NCBI RefSeq assembly: GCF_022354465.1
Contig: NZ_CP092361.1
Span: 682,001 to 746,000 of the forward strand
Direction of reading: 5' to 3'
Source: Wielerella bovis
GTDB lineage: Bacteria > Pseudomonadota > Gammaproteobacteria > Burkholderiales > Neisseriaceae
Length of the DNA stretch: 64,000 nt
Both the position numbers and the translations under genes were made by a program. The notes beneath the pieces are model-generated. The model was not told where the DNA came from. It made no database searches and saw only the letters and a list, made by a program, of their open reading frames with translations. This document shows positions 17,895 to 28,412 of the stretch, piece after piece (positions within the stretch are counted from its first letter, which is position 1; every line of letters starts with the position of its first letter).

Positions 17895-19745
17895 ATGATT
17901 AGTAAACTAACTTTTGGCTTATTCTCAGAAAAAGATGCGCATAACTTTATGCGTTTAATGTCCTATGTCAAACCATTTAAGGGACGGATTTTTCTCGCAT
18001 TATTGGCGATTATAGGCGTGGCCTTTACCGAAAGTTATTTAGCCGCCTTTATTGCACCTTTGGTCAATCAAGGATTTGCACCACCAGCAGAAATACCTGC
18101 TACTCAAGAAGTAACAGGTATTATCAATACACTCAACAACTGGAAAAATCAATTTAATCACATGATTTGGGGTACAGAAAACAAAGTCTGGATTGTGCCC
18201 ATTTTCTTTCTCTCACTCATTACGATACGCGGCGTGTGCCGTTTTGCCAGCAGTTATTTGTTATCATGGGTTTCGGTAGTGGCGATTAGTCATGTACGCC
18301 GCGATATGTTTAACAAAATGTTGTCTTTATCCTCAAAATATCATCAAGAAACACCGTCGGGTACAGTATTAATGAATATTGTGCAAATGACAGAGGTGGC
18401 GATTAGCAATGCAAGTAATGTGTTCATTGTTTTAACGCGTGATACATTGATTGTCATTGGCTTAGTCTGCGTTTTGTTGTATTTAAACTGGCAATTAAGT
18501 CTGATTGTGCTGCTGATGTTTCCTGTGTTGTCCTTATTATCACGCTATTATCGCAACCGATTAAAAAGCATCATTGCCAATGCACAAGCCAGTATTGGCA
18601 TACTCAATAATGTTGTCAATGAAGTGCATCAAGGTCATCGTGTTGTCAAATTATTTGGTGGACATCAACAAGCGATGACTCGTTTTTTGGATATTAATCA
18701 AACAATTGTGAGATTAGGCAAAAAAATGGTGCAAGCATCAGCTGCACGCTCTCCATTTAGCGAATTAATCGCTTCCGTAGCATTAGCAATCGTTATTTTT
18801 ATTGCCCTGTGGCAAAGTCAAAATGGTGTTACTACGATTGGTGAGTTCATGGCATTTATTGTTGCTATGCTACAAATGTTAAGTCCAATCAAGAATTTAG
18901 CTAATATCAGCATTCCCATGCAAGCCATGTTTTTAGCATCGGATACTGTATGCCAATTTCTAGATACGCAGCCTGAAAAAGACACAGGTGTAAAAGCATT
19001 AAACCAAGTTTCAGGCAGCCTAAAATTTGAAAATGTCGTTGTGCAATATACCGCAGAAAACAAAAAAGCATTGGATAATTTTAATCTGACCATTCAAGCA
19101 GGAGAAAAAATCGCACTGGTTGGACGTTCAGGCAGCGGTAAAACCACCGTTGTTAATTTATTACCTCGCTTTGTAACCCCTAGTGCTGGAAAAATTACAT
19201 TAGATGGCGTGGACATTGAAGATGTGAAATTGAACAATTTACGCACCCAATTTGCTTTGGTATCACAAGAAACCTTTTTGTTTGATGATACTTTGCTAGC
19301 AAACGTACAATACAGTCGTCCAGAAGCCAGCGAAGAAGAAGTATTACGCGCACTAGAAGCTGCCAATTTGCTGGATTTAGTCAAACAACACCCAGATGGC
19401 TTGCAACAAAAAATTGGTGCAAATGGCAGCAATTTATCAGGTGGACAACGCCAACGCGTTTCTATTGCGCGTGCTATTTTAAAAGACGCACCAATTTTAT
19501 TATTAGACGAAGCCACCAGCGCATTAGACAATGAGTCCGAACATTTGGTACAACAAGCATTGGAACGCTTAATGCACGGTCGTACCAGCATTATTGTCGC
19601 CCATCGCTTAACCACGATTGAACAAGCCGACCGCATTATTGTGATGGATGAAGGTAAAATTGTGGAACAGGGGTCGCATATAGAATTAATGGCAACTCAC
19701 GGTTATTATGCGAAACTGTGGAATATGAATGATGTGAATGGATAA
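17895..19745 (+). CDS. msbA: Lipid A export ABC transporter MsbA
   Basis: 616 residues: an N-terminal six-helix exporter domain (residues about 25-330) fused to an ATPase domain. It flips core lipid A across the inner membrane. Motifs: Walker A GRSGSGKTT, the Q-loop in FALVSQETFLFDDTLLANV, signature LSGGQRQRVSIARAIL, Walker B PILLLDEATSALD and IVAHRL. Length and motifs fit MsbA rather than other half-exporters. A Correia-like element begins immediately after the stop. Confidence 0.92.
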   Translation: MISKLTFGLFSEKDAHNFMRLMSYVKPFKGRIFLALLAIIGVAFTESYLAAFIAPLVNQGFAPPAEIPATQEVTGIINTLNNWKNQFNHMIWGTENKVWIVPIFFLSLITIRGVCRFASSYLLSWVSVVAISHVRRDMFNKMLSLSSKYHQETPSGTVLMNIVQMTEVAISNASNVFIVLTRDTLIVIGLVCVLLYLNWQLSLIVLLMFPVLSLLSRYYRNRLKSIIANAQASIGILNNVVNEVHQGHRVVKLFGGHQQAMTRFLDINQTIVRLGKKMVQASAARSPFSELIASVALAIVIFIALWQSQNGVTTIGEFMAFIVAMLQMLSPIKNLANISIPMQAMFLASDTVCQFLDTQPEKDTGVKALNQVSGSLKFENVVVQYTAENKKALDNFNLTIQAGEKIALVGRSGSGKTTVVNLLPRFVTPSAGKITLDGVDIEDVKLNNLRTQFALVSQETFLFDDTLLANVQYSRPEASEEEVLRALEAANLLDLVKQHPDGLQQKIGANGSNLSGGQRQRVSIARAILKDAPILLLDEATSALDNESEHLVQQALERLMHGRTSIIVAHRLTTIEQADRIIVMDEGKIVEQGSHIELMATHGYYAKLWNMNDVNG

Positions 19746-19852
19746 TATAGTGGATTCACTAAATCAGGACAAGGCGACAGTGACCGCCGTGTACATCTAG
19801 AGTACATAAGGGAACTGACAACACAGTATTATTTTTATTTTAGACGATTATA
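19746..19852. repeat. Correia-like element with unlike ends
   Basis: The left end is TATAGTGGATTCACTAAATC, the core has CGACAGTGACCGCCGTGTAC, and the right end is the other subtype (TTTTAGACGATTATA). It looks like a hybrid between the two terminal-repeat subtypes in this window. It starts one base after the msbA stop. Confidence 0.8.
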
Positions 19853-19863
19853 TTTTTTGAAAT

Positions 19864-19903
19864 TTCAGGCTGCCTTTTGCTGTAAAATAGGCAGCCTGAA
19901 AAT
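19864..19903. terminator. DUS inverted pair before rlmB
   Basis: TTTCAGGCTGCCTTTTGC and TAGGCAGCCTGAAAAT form a stem. It is the likely end of msbA transcripts and leaves about 20 bases before the rlmB start. Confidence 0.55.
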
Positions 19904-19923
19904 ATTTTGAAAGAATAATAGTC

Positions 19924-20679
19924 ATGTCTAATCAACGCTTAATTTATGGCTTCCATGCTGTAAATGCTCGCTTGTGGCAAAATCCAAAATCCATTATAGA
20001 ATTATATGTGCTTGAAAATAAAAATGATACTCGAACGCGTGATGTCTTGGAAAAAGCAGCACAAGAAAATGTGAAATTACATTTTGCCAATCAAGACCGC
20101 CTCGCCACCATTGCCAAAGGTGCACGGCATCAAGGTGTCGTGGGTTTTATTGACGCATCAAAAAATCATATCCACTTGGAAGATGTGCTAGAAAATTTGC
20201 GTGAGCCCGCATTTTTATTGGTATTGGACGGCATTACTGACCCACATAATTTGGGTGCGTGTTTGCGTACTGCCGATGCAATGGGCGTGCATGCGGTGAT
20301 TGCGCCCAAAGACAAAAGCGCAGGCTTAAATGCAACGGTAAGCAAAGTGGCTTGCGGCGCAGCGGAAACCGTACCTTATATTACAGTAACCAATTTGGCA
20401 CGCACTTTACGCGAATTAAAAGAATACGGCATTTGGGTAGTTGGCACAGACATGGGCGGAGAGGCAGATTTATTCCATTATGATATTCCACAATCCGTGG
20501 CGTGGGTAATGGGCAATGAAGGCGAAGGTATGCGCCGTTTAACACGTGAACATTGTGATGCACTGGTATCTATCCCAATGTTTGGCACGGTGGAAAGCAT
20601 GAATATTTCCGTATCAGCAGGCATGGTATTGGCAGAAACGCGCCGCCAAAGAATATTGCGTGAAAACACAGCAGTATAG
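19924..20679 (+). CDS. rlmB: 23S rRNA (guanosine-2'-O)-methyltransferase RlmB
   Basis: 251 residues, the usual length. RlmB methylates the ribose of G2251 in the peptidyl-transferase P loop of 23S rRNA. The N-terminal L30e-like domain ([20 protein letters not shown]) is followed by the SPOUT domain with [32 protein letters not shown] and [20 protein letters not shown]. It stands alone between a Correia-like element and a dRS3-like repeat pair. Confidence 0.94.
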   Translation: MSNQRLIYGFHAVNARLWQNPKSIIELYVLENKNDTRTRDVLEKAAQENVKLHFANQDRLATIAKGARHQGVVGFIDASKNHIHLEDVLENLREPAFLLVLDGITDPHNLGACLRTADAMGVHAVIAPKDKSAGLNATVSKVACGAAETVPYITVTNLARTLRELKEYGIWVVGTDMGGEADLFHYDIPQSVAWVMGNEGEGMRRLTREHCDALVSIPMFGTVESMNISVSAGMVLAETRRQRILRENTAV

Positions 20680-20717
20680 TGGAAGGCAGCCTGAAACTTT
20701 TGCAAAACTACCAATAT

Positions 20718-20811
20718 CGTCATTCTCGCGCAGGCGGGAATCCAACGCTGGGTTAAACAAACTTTTGTTTCTTAAAGTTAAAAGTGGATTCCCGCTTACG
20801 CAGGAATGATG
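20718..20811. repeat. dRS3-like inverted pair
   Basis: CGTCATTCTCGCGCAGGCGG followed by GAATCCAAC, and 40 bases later GTGGATTCCCGCTTACGCAG followed by GAATGATG, are near inverted copies. They resemble the ATTCCC-N8-GGGAAT dRS3 repeat of Neisseria intergenic mosaics. Weaker mirrored flanks (TTTTGCAAAACT and AGTTTTACAAAGG) extend the unit. Confidence 0.65.
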
Positions 20812-20886
20812 GAAATTTAAAAGTTTCCGCAGTTTTACAAAGGTTTCAGCTTGAAAACGTCATATCGTATATTTCAAGATACGCAA

Positions 20887-20915
20887 AAGGGTGGATATAA
20901 AATCCACCCTTCTTT
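20887..20915. terminator. Intrinsic terminator, argS side
   Basis: AAGGGTGGAT and ATCCACCCTT form a perfect 10-bp stem with a 5-base loop. On the minus strand, serving argS, it is followed by TTTTGCG; on the plus strand, serving rlmB, by CTTTT. Confidence 0.8.
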
Positions 20916-20934
20916 TACTCGATATTCTTCACAA

Positions 20935-22662
<1,728 letters not shown>

Positions 22663-22753
22663 TCAAAAATAAAATAAATAATAAATGATGTGTTTTCAGG
22701 CTGCCAAATGTCAGTTAATTTTTCTTTATACTAAATATAGGCAGCCTGAAAAA

Positions 22754-23308
22754 TTAAGGTAATTGCGAACACTCGCGCCATTCGCCCAATTCCAGTCCCA
22801 AATCAAACAGATTCACGCGCCCAATGCCTACACGAATCAAGCGCAAACACGGAAAACCTGCTTTTGCCGTCATGCGGCGCACTTGGCGATTTTTACCTTC
22901 GTGGATTTGGATTTGTAGCCAGAAATCGGGGACAGTTTTGCGTTCCCGAATCGGTGGGTCGCGCTGCCAGATTTTTGCTACATCATCTTGATTTAATAAG
23001 CAGATTTTTGCAGGCTGCGCGACAAAATCGCCCAAATCAAGCGGCTGCGTGAGTTGTGCCAATTTATCCGCATCGGGCGAACCTTCCAGTTGCGCCCAAT
23101 AGGTTTTGGCCAGTTTAAATTTGGGATTAGCAATACGCGCTTGTTGTTGTCCATCATCGGTTAGCAGCAGCAAACCTTCGCTGTCGGTATCCAATCGCCC
23201 TGCGGGATAGACATTGGGGACAGGAACAAAATCTTTCAGGCTGCGGTGTTTTTCGTGTGGCGAAAATTGGCAAATCACGCCATAGGGTTTATTGAGTGCG
23301 ATAAGCAT
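22754..23308 (-). CDS. rluE: 23S rRNA pseudouridine synthase RluE
   Basis: I start at 23308 (MLIALNKPYGVICQF, 184 residues); the open frame upstream has no family character. RsuA-family synthases convert uridine to pseudouridine; RluE acts on U2457 of 23S rRNA. The catalytic aspartate is D40 in the motif GRLDTDSEGLLLLTDDG, and HEGKNRQVRRMTAKAGFP is the second family motif. It lacks an N-terminal S4 domain, as RluE does. DUS pairs lie on both sides. Confidence 0.88.
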   Translation of the reverse strand: MLIALNKPYGVICQFSPHEKHRSLKDFVPVPNVYPAGRLDTDSEGLLLLTDDGQQQARIANPKFKLAKTYWAQLEGSPDADKLAQLTQPLDLGDFVAQPAKICLLNQDDVAKIWQRDPPIRERKTVPDFWLQIQIHEGKNRQVRRMTAKAGFPCLRLIRVGIGRVNLFDLGLELGEWRECSQLP

Positions 23309-23371
23309 AATGCTGCCTGAATGCTGGTAAAGTTGGCAATTATAACATTTGTTTACAGGATTTTGCATATA

Positions 23372-23406
23372 AAAAGGCAGCCCGAAAGCATTTTCAGGCT
23401 GCCTTT
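23372..23406 (-). terminator. DUS inverted pair after rfbC
   Basis: AAAAAGGCAGCCCGAAAGC and TTTTCAGGCTGCCTTT form a stem just downstream of the rfbC stop on the minus strand. One arm has a C for T change. Confidence 0.6.
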
Positions 23407-23416
23407 GGGCGATGAT

Positions 23417-23959
23417 TTAGGCAAATGTTAGCGCATCTTGCAATAACTTACCCGCCACATCTTTGGCGGACAAGCTCGGCTCGCCAATCAAACCCCAATC
23501 AATCCCCACAGTTGGGTCGTTCCACAACAACGAATGTTCCGATTGTGGATGATAATAATCGGTGCATTTGTACACAAATTCTGTATTGTCTTCAATGGTA
23601 TAGAATCCGTGCGCGAAACCTTCGGGTACCCACAATTGGCGTTTGTTTTCGGCGGACAAAATCGCGCCAAACCATTTGCCAAAAGTCGGCGAACTGCGGC
23701 GCAAATCCACCGCCACATCAAACACGCTGCCTGAAACCACACGCACCAATTTTCCTTGCGTGTGTTTCAGTTGATAATGCAAGCCACGCAAGACGTTTTT
23801 GCTGGATTTGGAATGGTTTTCTTGCACAAAAGTGCGGTCGGCAATGTGTTCACGAAACCACACATCGCGAAAGGTTTCCATAAAAAAGCCGCGTTCATCG
23901 CCAAACACTTTGAGTTCTAATAATTTGACATCGGGGATAGATGTGTCAATAATATTCAT
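23417..23959 (-). CDS. rfbC: dTDP-4-dehydrorhamnose 3,5-epimerase RfbC
   Basis: 180 residues, the usual length. It epimerises dTDP-4-keto-6-deoxyglucose, the third step to dTDP-L-rhamnose, in the cytoplasm. Visible are DERGFFMETF near residue 21, the catalytic histidine H61 in RGLHYQ, VRVVSGSVFDVAVDLR, and WVPEGFAHGF. AAGGA precedes the ATG. rfbD lies upstream on the same strand, but a SUKH-family gene separates them. rfbA and rfbB are not in the window. Confidence 0.95.
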   Translation of the reverse strand: MNIIDTSIPDVKLLELKVFGDERGFFMETFRDVWFREHIADRTFVQENHSKSSKNVLRGLHYQLKHTQGKLVRVVSGSVFDVAVDLRRSSPTFGKWFGAILSAENKRQLWVPEGFAHGFYTIEDNTEFVYKCTDYYHPQSEHSLLWNDPTVGIDWGLIGEPSLSAKDVAGKLLQDALTFA

Positions 23960-24005
23960 GTTTTCAATTCCTTAAAAGTAAAAAATATTTCAGGCTGCCT
24001 GAAAA

Positions 24006-24407
24006 TCAATCTTCCTCATCAAACAAATCCCAGTTTTCATCTTCATTAGAAAGGATTTTTGTTAATAAATCTGCCATATTGTCAGCTACATGGCGCATTT
24101 TTGCTGAACCTAATGCCCCTAAATCCAAAGCGTAAATGGCATCATCGTAACCTTTTTTGTGAATAAAAAAGCCCAAATCGCCATCTTGACCAATTAAAAA
24201 ATAATCAGGGGCATTTTTTTGCACATCATAAGTCGCATTGCGCTCCAACAGATTTTTATAGCCATAGAAATAACCACCATTGCCAAAATCATCATAATAA
24301 TCAAGCCCATCTTCTTCTTTTACACACGATAAAAATTCTTCGTAGCTATCTGGTAAATGAAAGCCCAATTTATTTTTCCATAGATAAAACATCATCATAT
24401 CCTTCAT
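24006..24407 (-). CDS. SMI1/KNR4 (SUKH) family protein
   Basis: Up to 133 residues, acidic. LGFHLPDSYEEFLSCVKEED, the GGYFYGYKNLLERN stretch and FLIGQDGDLGFFIHKKG fit the SUKH superfamily, whose bacterial members are often immunity proteins for contact-dependent or polymorphic toxins. The start is ambiguous: AAGG lies just before a run of three ATG, so translation may begin three to five codons later. No toxin gene is next to it. It sits between rfbC and rfbD with a DUS on each side. Confidence 0.7.
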   Translation of the reverse strand: MKDMMMFYLWKNKLGFHLPDSYEEFLSCVKEEDGLDYYDDFGNGGYFYGYKNLLERNATYDVQKNAPDYFLIGQDGDLGFFIHKKGYDDAIYALDLGALGSAKMRHVADNMADLLTKILSNEDENWDLFDEED

Positions 24408-24438
24408 TTGACATTTTCAGGCTACCTGAAAATCAAAT

Positions 24439-25314
24439 TCAAACATAATCTTTCAAATCCAACAAAGCCTTACGCCAATCGCTCGTCTCAATCCCAAACG
24501 CTGCTTGAATTTTGCCACAATCCAAACGCGAATTGGCTGGGCGAGACGCTGGCGTGGAGTAATCCGCAGTCGCAATCGCATTCAAAACAGGGATTTGCGC
24601 CAACACATTTTGCGCGTGGGCTTGCGCGAAAATCTCGCTGGCAAAATCGTGCCACGACACATAGGGGCTGCCTGAAAAATGGTACACGCCATAAGCATTA
24701 GTTTTGCCAACGTGAATTTGTTCGCATATTGAAATCAATGTCGCCGCAATGTCGCCTGCATAAGTTGGGCTACCAAATTGGTCGGCAACCACGCCCAAAC
24801 TGTCTCGGCTCGCGCCCAAACGCAACATGGTTTTGACGAAATTACCGCCCTGTTCGTTGAACACCCAAGCGGTGCGCAAAATAATGTGGCGTTCGCAGGC
24901 AGCCTGCACCGCGATTTCGCCTGCCAATTTGGTTTCGCCATACACGCTTTGTGGCGCAACGGGGTCGGTTTCACGGTAAGGGGTTTCGCCTTTGCCGTCA
25001 AAGACATAGTCGGTGGAAATGTGCAAAATGGTCGCGCCAACATTTTGCGCTGCCAAGGCGAGATTTTCTGCGCCTGTGCAATTAATTGCGTGGGCTAAAT
25101 CGCGTTCGCTTTCGGCTTTGTCCACGGCGGTATGGGCGGCGGCGTTGATGATGAAATGGGGGCGAAAGGTTTGCGCTGCCTGTAAAACGGCTTGTTTATC
25201 GGTAATATCCAGCGTGTCGCGGTCGGTGGCCAAAATTTCGGCTTTACTTTGTAATTGCGCAACCAGTTGGCTGCCAACTTGTCCGTTTGCACCTGTGATT
25301 AGGTATTTAATCAT
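24439..25314 (-). CDS. rfbD: dTDP-4-dehydrorhamnose reductase RfbD
   Basis: 291 residues of the extended SDR family; it makes the final reduction to dTDP-L-rhamnose with NAD(P)H. The Rossmann loop is LITGANGQVGSQL at residues 5-17, and the catalytic tyrosine and lysine are in SVYGETKLAGE; STDYVFDG and PASRPANSRLDC are further family signatures. It probably supplies rhamnose for surface glycans, though no glycosyltransferase cluster is nearby. Confidence 0.95.
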   Translation of the reverse strand: MIKYLITGANGQVGSQLVAQLQSKAEILATDRDTLDITDKQAVLQAAQTFRPHFIINAAAHTAVDKAESERDLAHAINCTGAENLALAAQNVGATILHISTDYVFDGKGETPYRETDPVAPQSVYGETKLAGEIAVQAACERHIILRTAWVFNEQGGNFVKTMLRLGASRDSLGVVADQFGSPTYAGDIAATLISICEQIHVGKTNAYGVYHFSGSPYVSWHDFASEIFAQAHAQNVLAQIPVLNAIATADYSTPASRPANSRLDCGKIQAAFGIETSDWRKALLDLKDYV

Positions 25315-25383
25315 TTTGTTTCAATCTCTTAAGTTGCAGAAATATTTTCAGGCTGTCTTCCTGTACACAACAAAAGTACAATA

Positions 25384-25494
25384 TATAGTGAATTCAATTT
25401 AAACCAGTACAGCGTTGCCAGCTCCCTTATGTATTAAGTGTACACGGCGGTCGCTGTCGCCTTGTCCTGATTTAAATTGATTGAATCCACTATA
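25384..25494. repeat. Correia-like element, full length
   Basis: Left end TATAGTGAATTCAATTTAAA, right end ATTGAATCCACTATA; the core carries the GTACAGCGTTGCCAGCTCCC stretch and CGGCGGTCGCTGTCGCCTTG. It is in reverse orientation relative to 27745-27851. Confidence 0.88.
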
Positions 25495-25758
25495 ATCCCA
25501 AAAACTAAATAACAACACGGTAGCCCCCTAGCCTCTCGGATACTTATATACCCGAAATTTTTCCTATGCATTGTAAAATGCTAAAATAATACTTTTCCAA
25601 CAATCAATTATAGTAGTGAGTTTGGATTAGAACAAATTGGGCTGGTACACTTTAAAAATCGTTACAAACAAACATTAGCAATGTATTTTTAATGCGGAAT
25701 TAAATAACTTTAGCGCAAAATTCAACCGCGAACAAAATATCATTAAATTTCCTTTCAA
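25495..25758. other. Gene-free gap before the peptide exporter
   Basis: AT-rich, with no usable open frame. The stretch around 25700 (TTAGCGCAAAATTCAACCG) resembles 48865-48885 (TTAGTGCAAAATTCAACTG), so it may be a scrap of another dispersed repeat. No promoter stands out. Confidence 0.4.
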
Positions 25759-25817
25759 TATAGTTTGTAAACAATAGTTGCTGTTACTTTGTCTTATTTT
25801 TATTTTAAACAACTATA
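25759..25817. repeat. Correia-like element, internal deletion
   Basis: TATAGTTTGTAAACAATAGT at the left and TTTTAAACAACTATA at the right are ends of the second terminal subtype. Only about 25 bases of core remain (TTGCTGTTACTTTGTCTTAT). It lies just before the exporter start and could supply promoter sequence. Confidence 0.65.
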
Positions 25818-25845
25818 TCTACATATAAAACGCAGCCTGAAACAC

Positions 25846-27498
25846 ATGGACATCATCAAACTTATTTATTCACATCACAAAAACACTTTCCTGCAAATGT
25901 TCGCGCTCACGCTCATTTCAGGCGCACTCGGCATCGGCACATTATCCTATATCAATAACAATTTACTGCAAAATAATCAGCTAAATAGTGGTGGCATTGG
26001 TATGTTTCTTTTGCTCGTCATGATTTATTTCATTGCCGCCAGCATCGCCCAAATCCAACTGGCACGACTGGGACAACAGTTTATTTACGACACGCAAATC
26101 CAATTCGTCAAACGCATTATGGACAGCCATGATGCGCAATTACAACTGGTTGGCAAACCCAAAATTCTTGCCAGCCTTGCCAACGATATTCGCAGCCTGT
26201 CATTTGCCTTTACGCGCTTGCCAGAATTGGTGCAAGGCGCATTGTTCACATTTGCATGCAGTCTCTATCTGATTTATTTATCACCCAAATTATTTTTGGT
26301 AACCGCCGCGCTGATGGCAGCGATGATTATCGGCACCAATTTTGTCGTGAAAAAACATTACGGCAGTTTCCGCACCATGCGCCACGCAGAAGATGAAATC
26401 CAACGCCATTACGAAACTACTTTAAATGGTCATAAGGAATTGAAATTAAACCGTTTCCGTGCAGAACGCTTTTACAAAGAAGAATTTATCCCACAAGCCG
26501 AAAGTCGTCGCCAAGCTCATATCCATGCCGATAGCTATCACGCCATTGCCGTAAACTGGGGCAACAGCATCATGCTTGCCGCCGTTGGCATCATATTTTA
26601 TTTGTCCACCCAACACGGCTGGGCAAGTTTGTCGGATGCCGCTACCATTACCATGACCGTGTTGTTTATGCGCGCACCACTTACCGCCGCGATTGGCGCA
26701 TTTCCCGCAATCATGCAAAGCCAAGTCGGGTTGCAAGCATTGCATGATTTGGGTTTGGACGATTATCGCAGCGAATTTCACAGCAATTTCAGGCTGCCTG
26801 AAAATTGGCAAAACATTCGTTTGGAAAACATCACATACAGCTACCCCATGCAAGGTGGGCAACATTTTGCCTTACAGCCAATTAATTTAACCCTGAAACG
26901 CGGCGAAACCGTATTTTTGATTGGCGGCAATGGTTCAGGCAAATCCACTTTGTCTATGGTTTTGGCTGGCTTATATACCCCGACTTCGGGCAAAATTTTT
27001 GTTGATGATATAGAAATCACAGACGAAAACCGTGAAGCCTACCGCCAATTATTTGCCAGCGTGTTTACCGATTTTCATTTGTTTGAACAGATTATGGACG
27101 GCATGGGCGATGAAGTTGCCGATGAACATATCACACAATGGCTGGCACATTTACAATTAAGCGAAAAAGTTAAAATTGAGAAAAAACGCATTTTAAACAG
27201 TAAATTATCACAAGGACAACGCAAAAGATTAGGCTTATTGATTGCCGCGCTGGAAAATCGCAGCATGATGATTTTGGACGAATGGGCAGCCGACCAAGAC
27301 CCACAATTTCGCCGTGTATTTTACGAACAACTGTTGCCCATTTTGAAAGAAAGTGGCTACACTATTTTCGCCATCAGCCATGACGACAAATATTTTCATC
27401 ATGCCGAGCGGATTGTGTCCATGAAACAAGGGGCTTTGCGCGAATACGATAGCGAAACAGCTAAAACGATAGTGGAAGAACACAGTAGAATGGAATAA
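25846..27498 (+). CDS. Cyclic peptide / siderophore export-type ABC transporter (PvdE/YojI/SyrD group)
   Basis: The ATG at 25846 (MDIIKLIYSHHKNTFLQMF) is preferred to a TTG at 25789 that lies inside a repeat; 550 residues. The N-terminal half has six membrane helices, the C-terminal half an ATPase: Walker A GGNGSGKST, the degenerate signature LSQGQRKRLGLLIA, Walker B MMILDEWAADQDP, and the switch histidine in FAISHDDKYF. The DEWAADQDP form is typical of the cyclic-peptide exporter group (YojI, PvdE). No peptide or siderophore synthesis gene is adjacent, so the cargo is unknown. A DUS inside encodes FRLPENW. Confidence 0.85.
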   Translation: MDIIKLIYSHHKNTFLQMFALTLISGALGIGTLSYINNNLLQNNQLNSGGIGMFLLLVMIYFIAASIAQIQLARLGQQFIYDTQIQFVKRIMDSHDAQLQLVGKPKILASLANDIRSLSFAFTRLPELVQGALFTFACSLYLIYLSPKLFLVTAALMAAMIIGTNFVVKKHYGSFRTMRHAEDEIQRHYETTLNGHKELKLNRFRAERFYKEEFIPQAESRRQAHIHADSYHAIAVNWGNSIMLAAVGIIFYLSTQHGWASLSDAATITMTVLFMRAPLTAAIGAFPAIMQSQVGLQALHDLGLDDYRSEFHSNFRLPENWQNIRLENITYSYPMQGGQHFALQPINLTLKRGETVFLIGGNGSGKSTLSMVLAGLYTPTSGKIFVDDIEITDENREAYRQLFASVFTDFHLFEQIMDGMGDEVADEHITQWLAHLQLSEKVKIEKKRILNSKLSQGQRKRLGLLIAALENRSMMILDEWAADQDPQFRRVFYEQLLPILKESGYTIFAISHDDKYFHHAERIVSMKQGALREYDSETAKTIVEEHSRME

Positions 27499-27744
27499 AT
27501 CATAATCAGGCAGCCTGAAAAACATGGGTAGATTGGACTCTTGAATCCAATATTTTCTCTTCTATTTTTGAGACTAATGACAACATCACAGCATTGGGCG
27601 CGATGTTGGTTTTGCTGATAATCAGCTCTATTCAAAGCGTGTAGCGTAACGGACTTGTACAGCTAAAATGCAAGCCAATGTTTCCCATTGACGAATATTT
27701 TCAACACAGAATTGAACTTAATCCATACAAAATCTAAGCACAAA
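27499..27744. other. Gap with repeat scraps, no gene
   Basis: It begins with a DUS and a partial second-family repeat (GGGTAGATTGGACTCTTGAATCC at about 27525). The minus strand around 27640-27720 has a short frame ending in RYATRFE, without a start or recognisable family; I do not call it a gene. Confidence 0.35.
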
Positions 27745-27851
27745 TATAGTAGATTCAATTTAAATCAGGACAAGGCGACAGCAACCGACGTGTACACCTA
27801 GTACATAAGGGAGCTGGCAATGCTATACTGGTTTAAATTGAATTTACTATA
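27745..27851. repeat. Correia-like element, full length
   Basis: Left end TATAGTAGATTCAATTTAAA, right end AAATTGAATTTACTATA, core CAAGGCGACAGCAACCGACG and ACATAAGGGAGCTGGCAATG. Confidence 0.88.
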
Positions 27852-27862
27852 TTTAAAACAAA

Positions 27863-27905
27863 AAGCAGCCTGAAAAAGAAAAAGTCACTTTTCAGGCTGC
27901 CTGAA
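27863..27905. terminator. DUS inverted pair upstream of the MarR gene
   Basis: AGCAGCCTGAAAAAG and CTTTTCAGGCTGCCTGAAA are opposed with a short AT loop. It separates the upstream region from the MarR promoter that follows directly. Confidence 0.5.
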
Positions 27906-27907
27906 AT

Positions 27908-27960
27908 TTGAAAACAGTCCTAAAAATGACTATAATCCCCAATTAGTCATTTTTAGGACT
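27908..27960 (+). promoter_or_regulatory. Promoter and operator of the MarR-ABC pair
   Basis: TTGAAA at 27908-27913, a 17-base spacer, and TATAAT at 27931-27936 form a near-consensus sigma-70 promoter. A perfect 16-bp inverted repeat, AGTCCTAAAAATGACT (27916-27931) and AGTCATTTTTAGGACT (27945-27960), brackets the -10 box and start point. The right arm also holds the likely ribosome site AGGA. This is what an autoregulated MarR operator looks like. Confidence 0.8.
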
Positions 27961-27965
27961 TTTCC

Positions 27966-28412
27966 ATGAACGCAAACACCACCAATCCCCTAGACCAAAT
28001 TGGCGACATTTGCACACAAATGTTATTAAGTTACGACAGTTTCGCCAAAAAATACCATATCAATGGCAATGAACTCGCCATACTCTACACATTGTGGGTA
28101 GATGGCGACTGCACCCAAAAACACATTGCAGACAAATGCCAAATCGCTAAACAAACCATACACACCCTGTGCAAAAAATACGAAACAGACGGCATTTTGG
28201 TCAGCCACACCAGCCCAAACGACAAACGCGAAAAAACCTTACAATTCACGGAAACAGGACGGCAGTTTGCCCAAAACATCATTGAGCCATTATTAGCCCA
28301 AGAAAATCAAGCCATTGCCGATTTTGGCGTGGCAAGGGCGGAATTTTTGCTCAACGAATTCAAAATATTACAAACATTATTAAGCCAAAAATTGGAGCAA
28401 CATCATGGCTGA
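27966..28412 (+). CDS. MarR-family transcriptional regulator
   Basis: 148 residues with the winged helix at about 50-95: ELAILYTLWVDGDCTQKHIA, then KQTIHTLCKKYETDGILVSH and the wing NDKREKTLQFTETGRQF. MarR proteins are cytoplasmic repressors that usually release DNA on binding a small molecule or on oxidation; two cysteines (CQIAKQTIHTLC) sit near the recognition helix. The strong inverted repeat over its promoter suggests autorepression and joint control of the overlapping downstream gene. Confidence 0.88.
   Translation: MNANTTNPLDQIGDICTQMLLSYDSFAKKYHINGNELAILYTLWVDGDCTQKHIADKCQIAKQTIHTLCKKYETDGILVSHTSPNDKREKTLQFTETGRQFAQNIIEPLLAQENQAIADFGVARAEFLLNEFKILQTLLSQKLEQHHG

Noticed and set aside
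25013..25402. 129-codon plus-strand frame
   Set aside because: Antisense to rfbD and running into a repeat; no start signal.
25494..25760. Possible regulatory site (Fur-like) before the peptide exporter
   Set aside because: The exporter type suggested an iron box, but no convincing GATAATGATAATCATTATC-like match is present.
27600..27740. Possible gene remnant ending in RYATRFE on the minus strand
   Set aside because: Only about 20 codons without a family match; too little to support a call.
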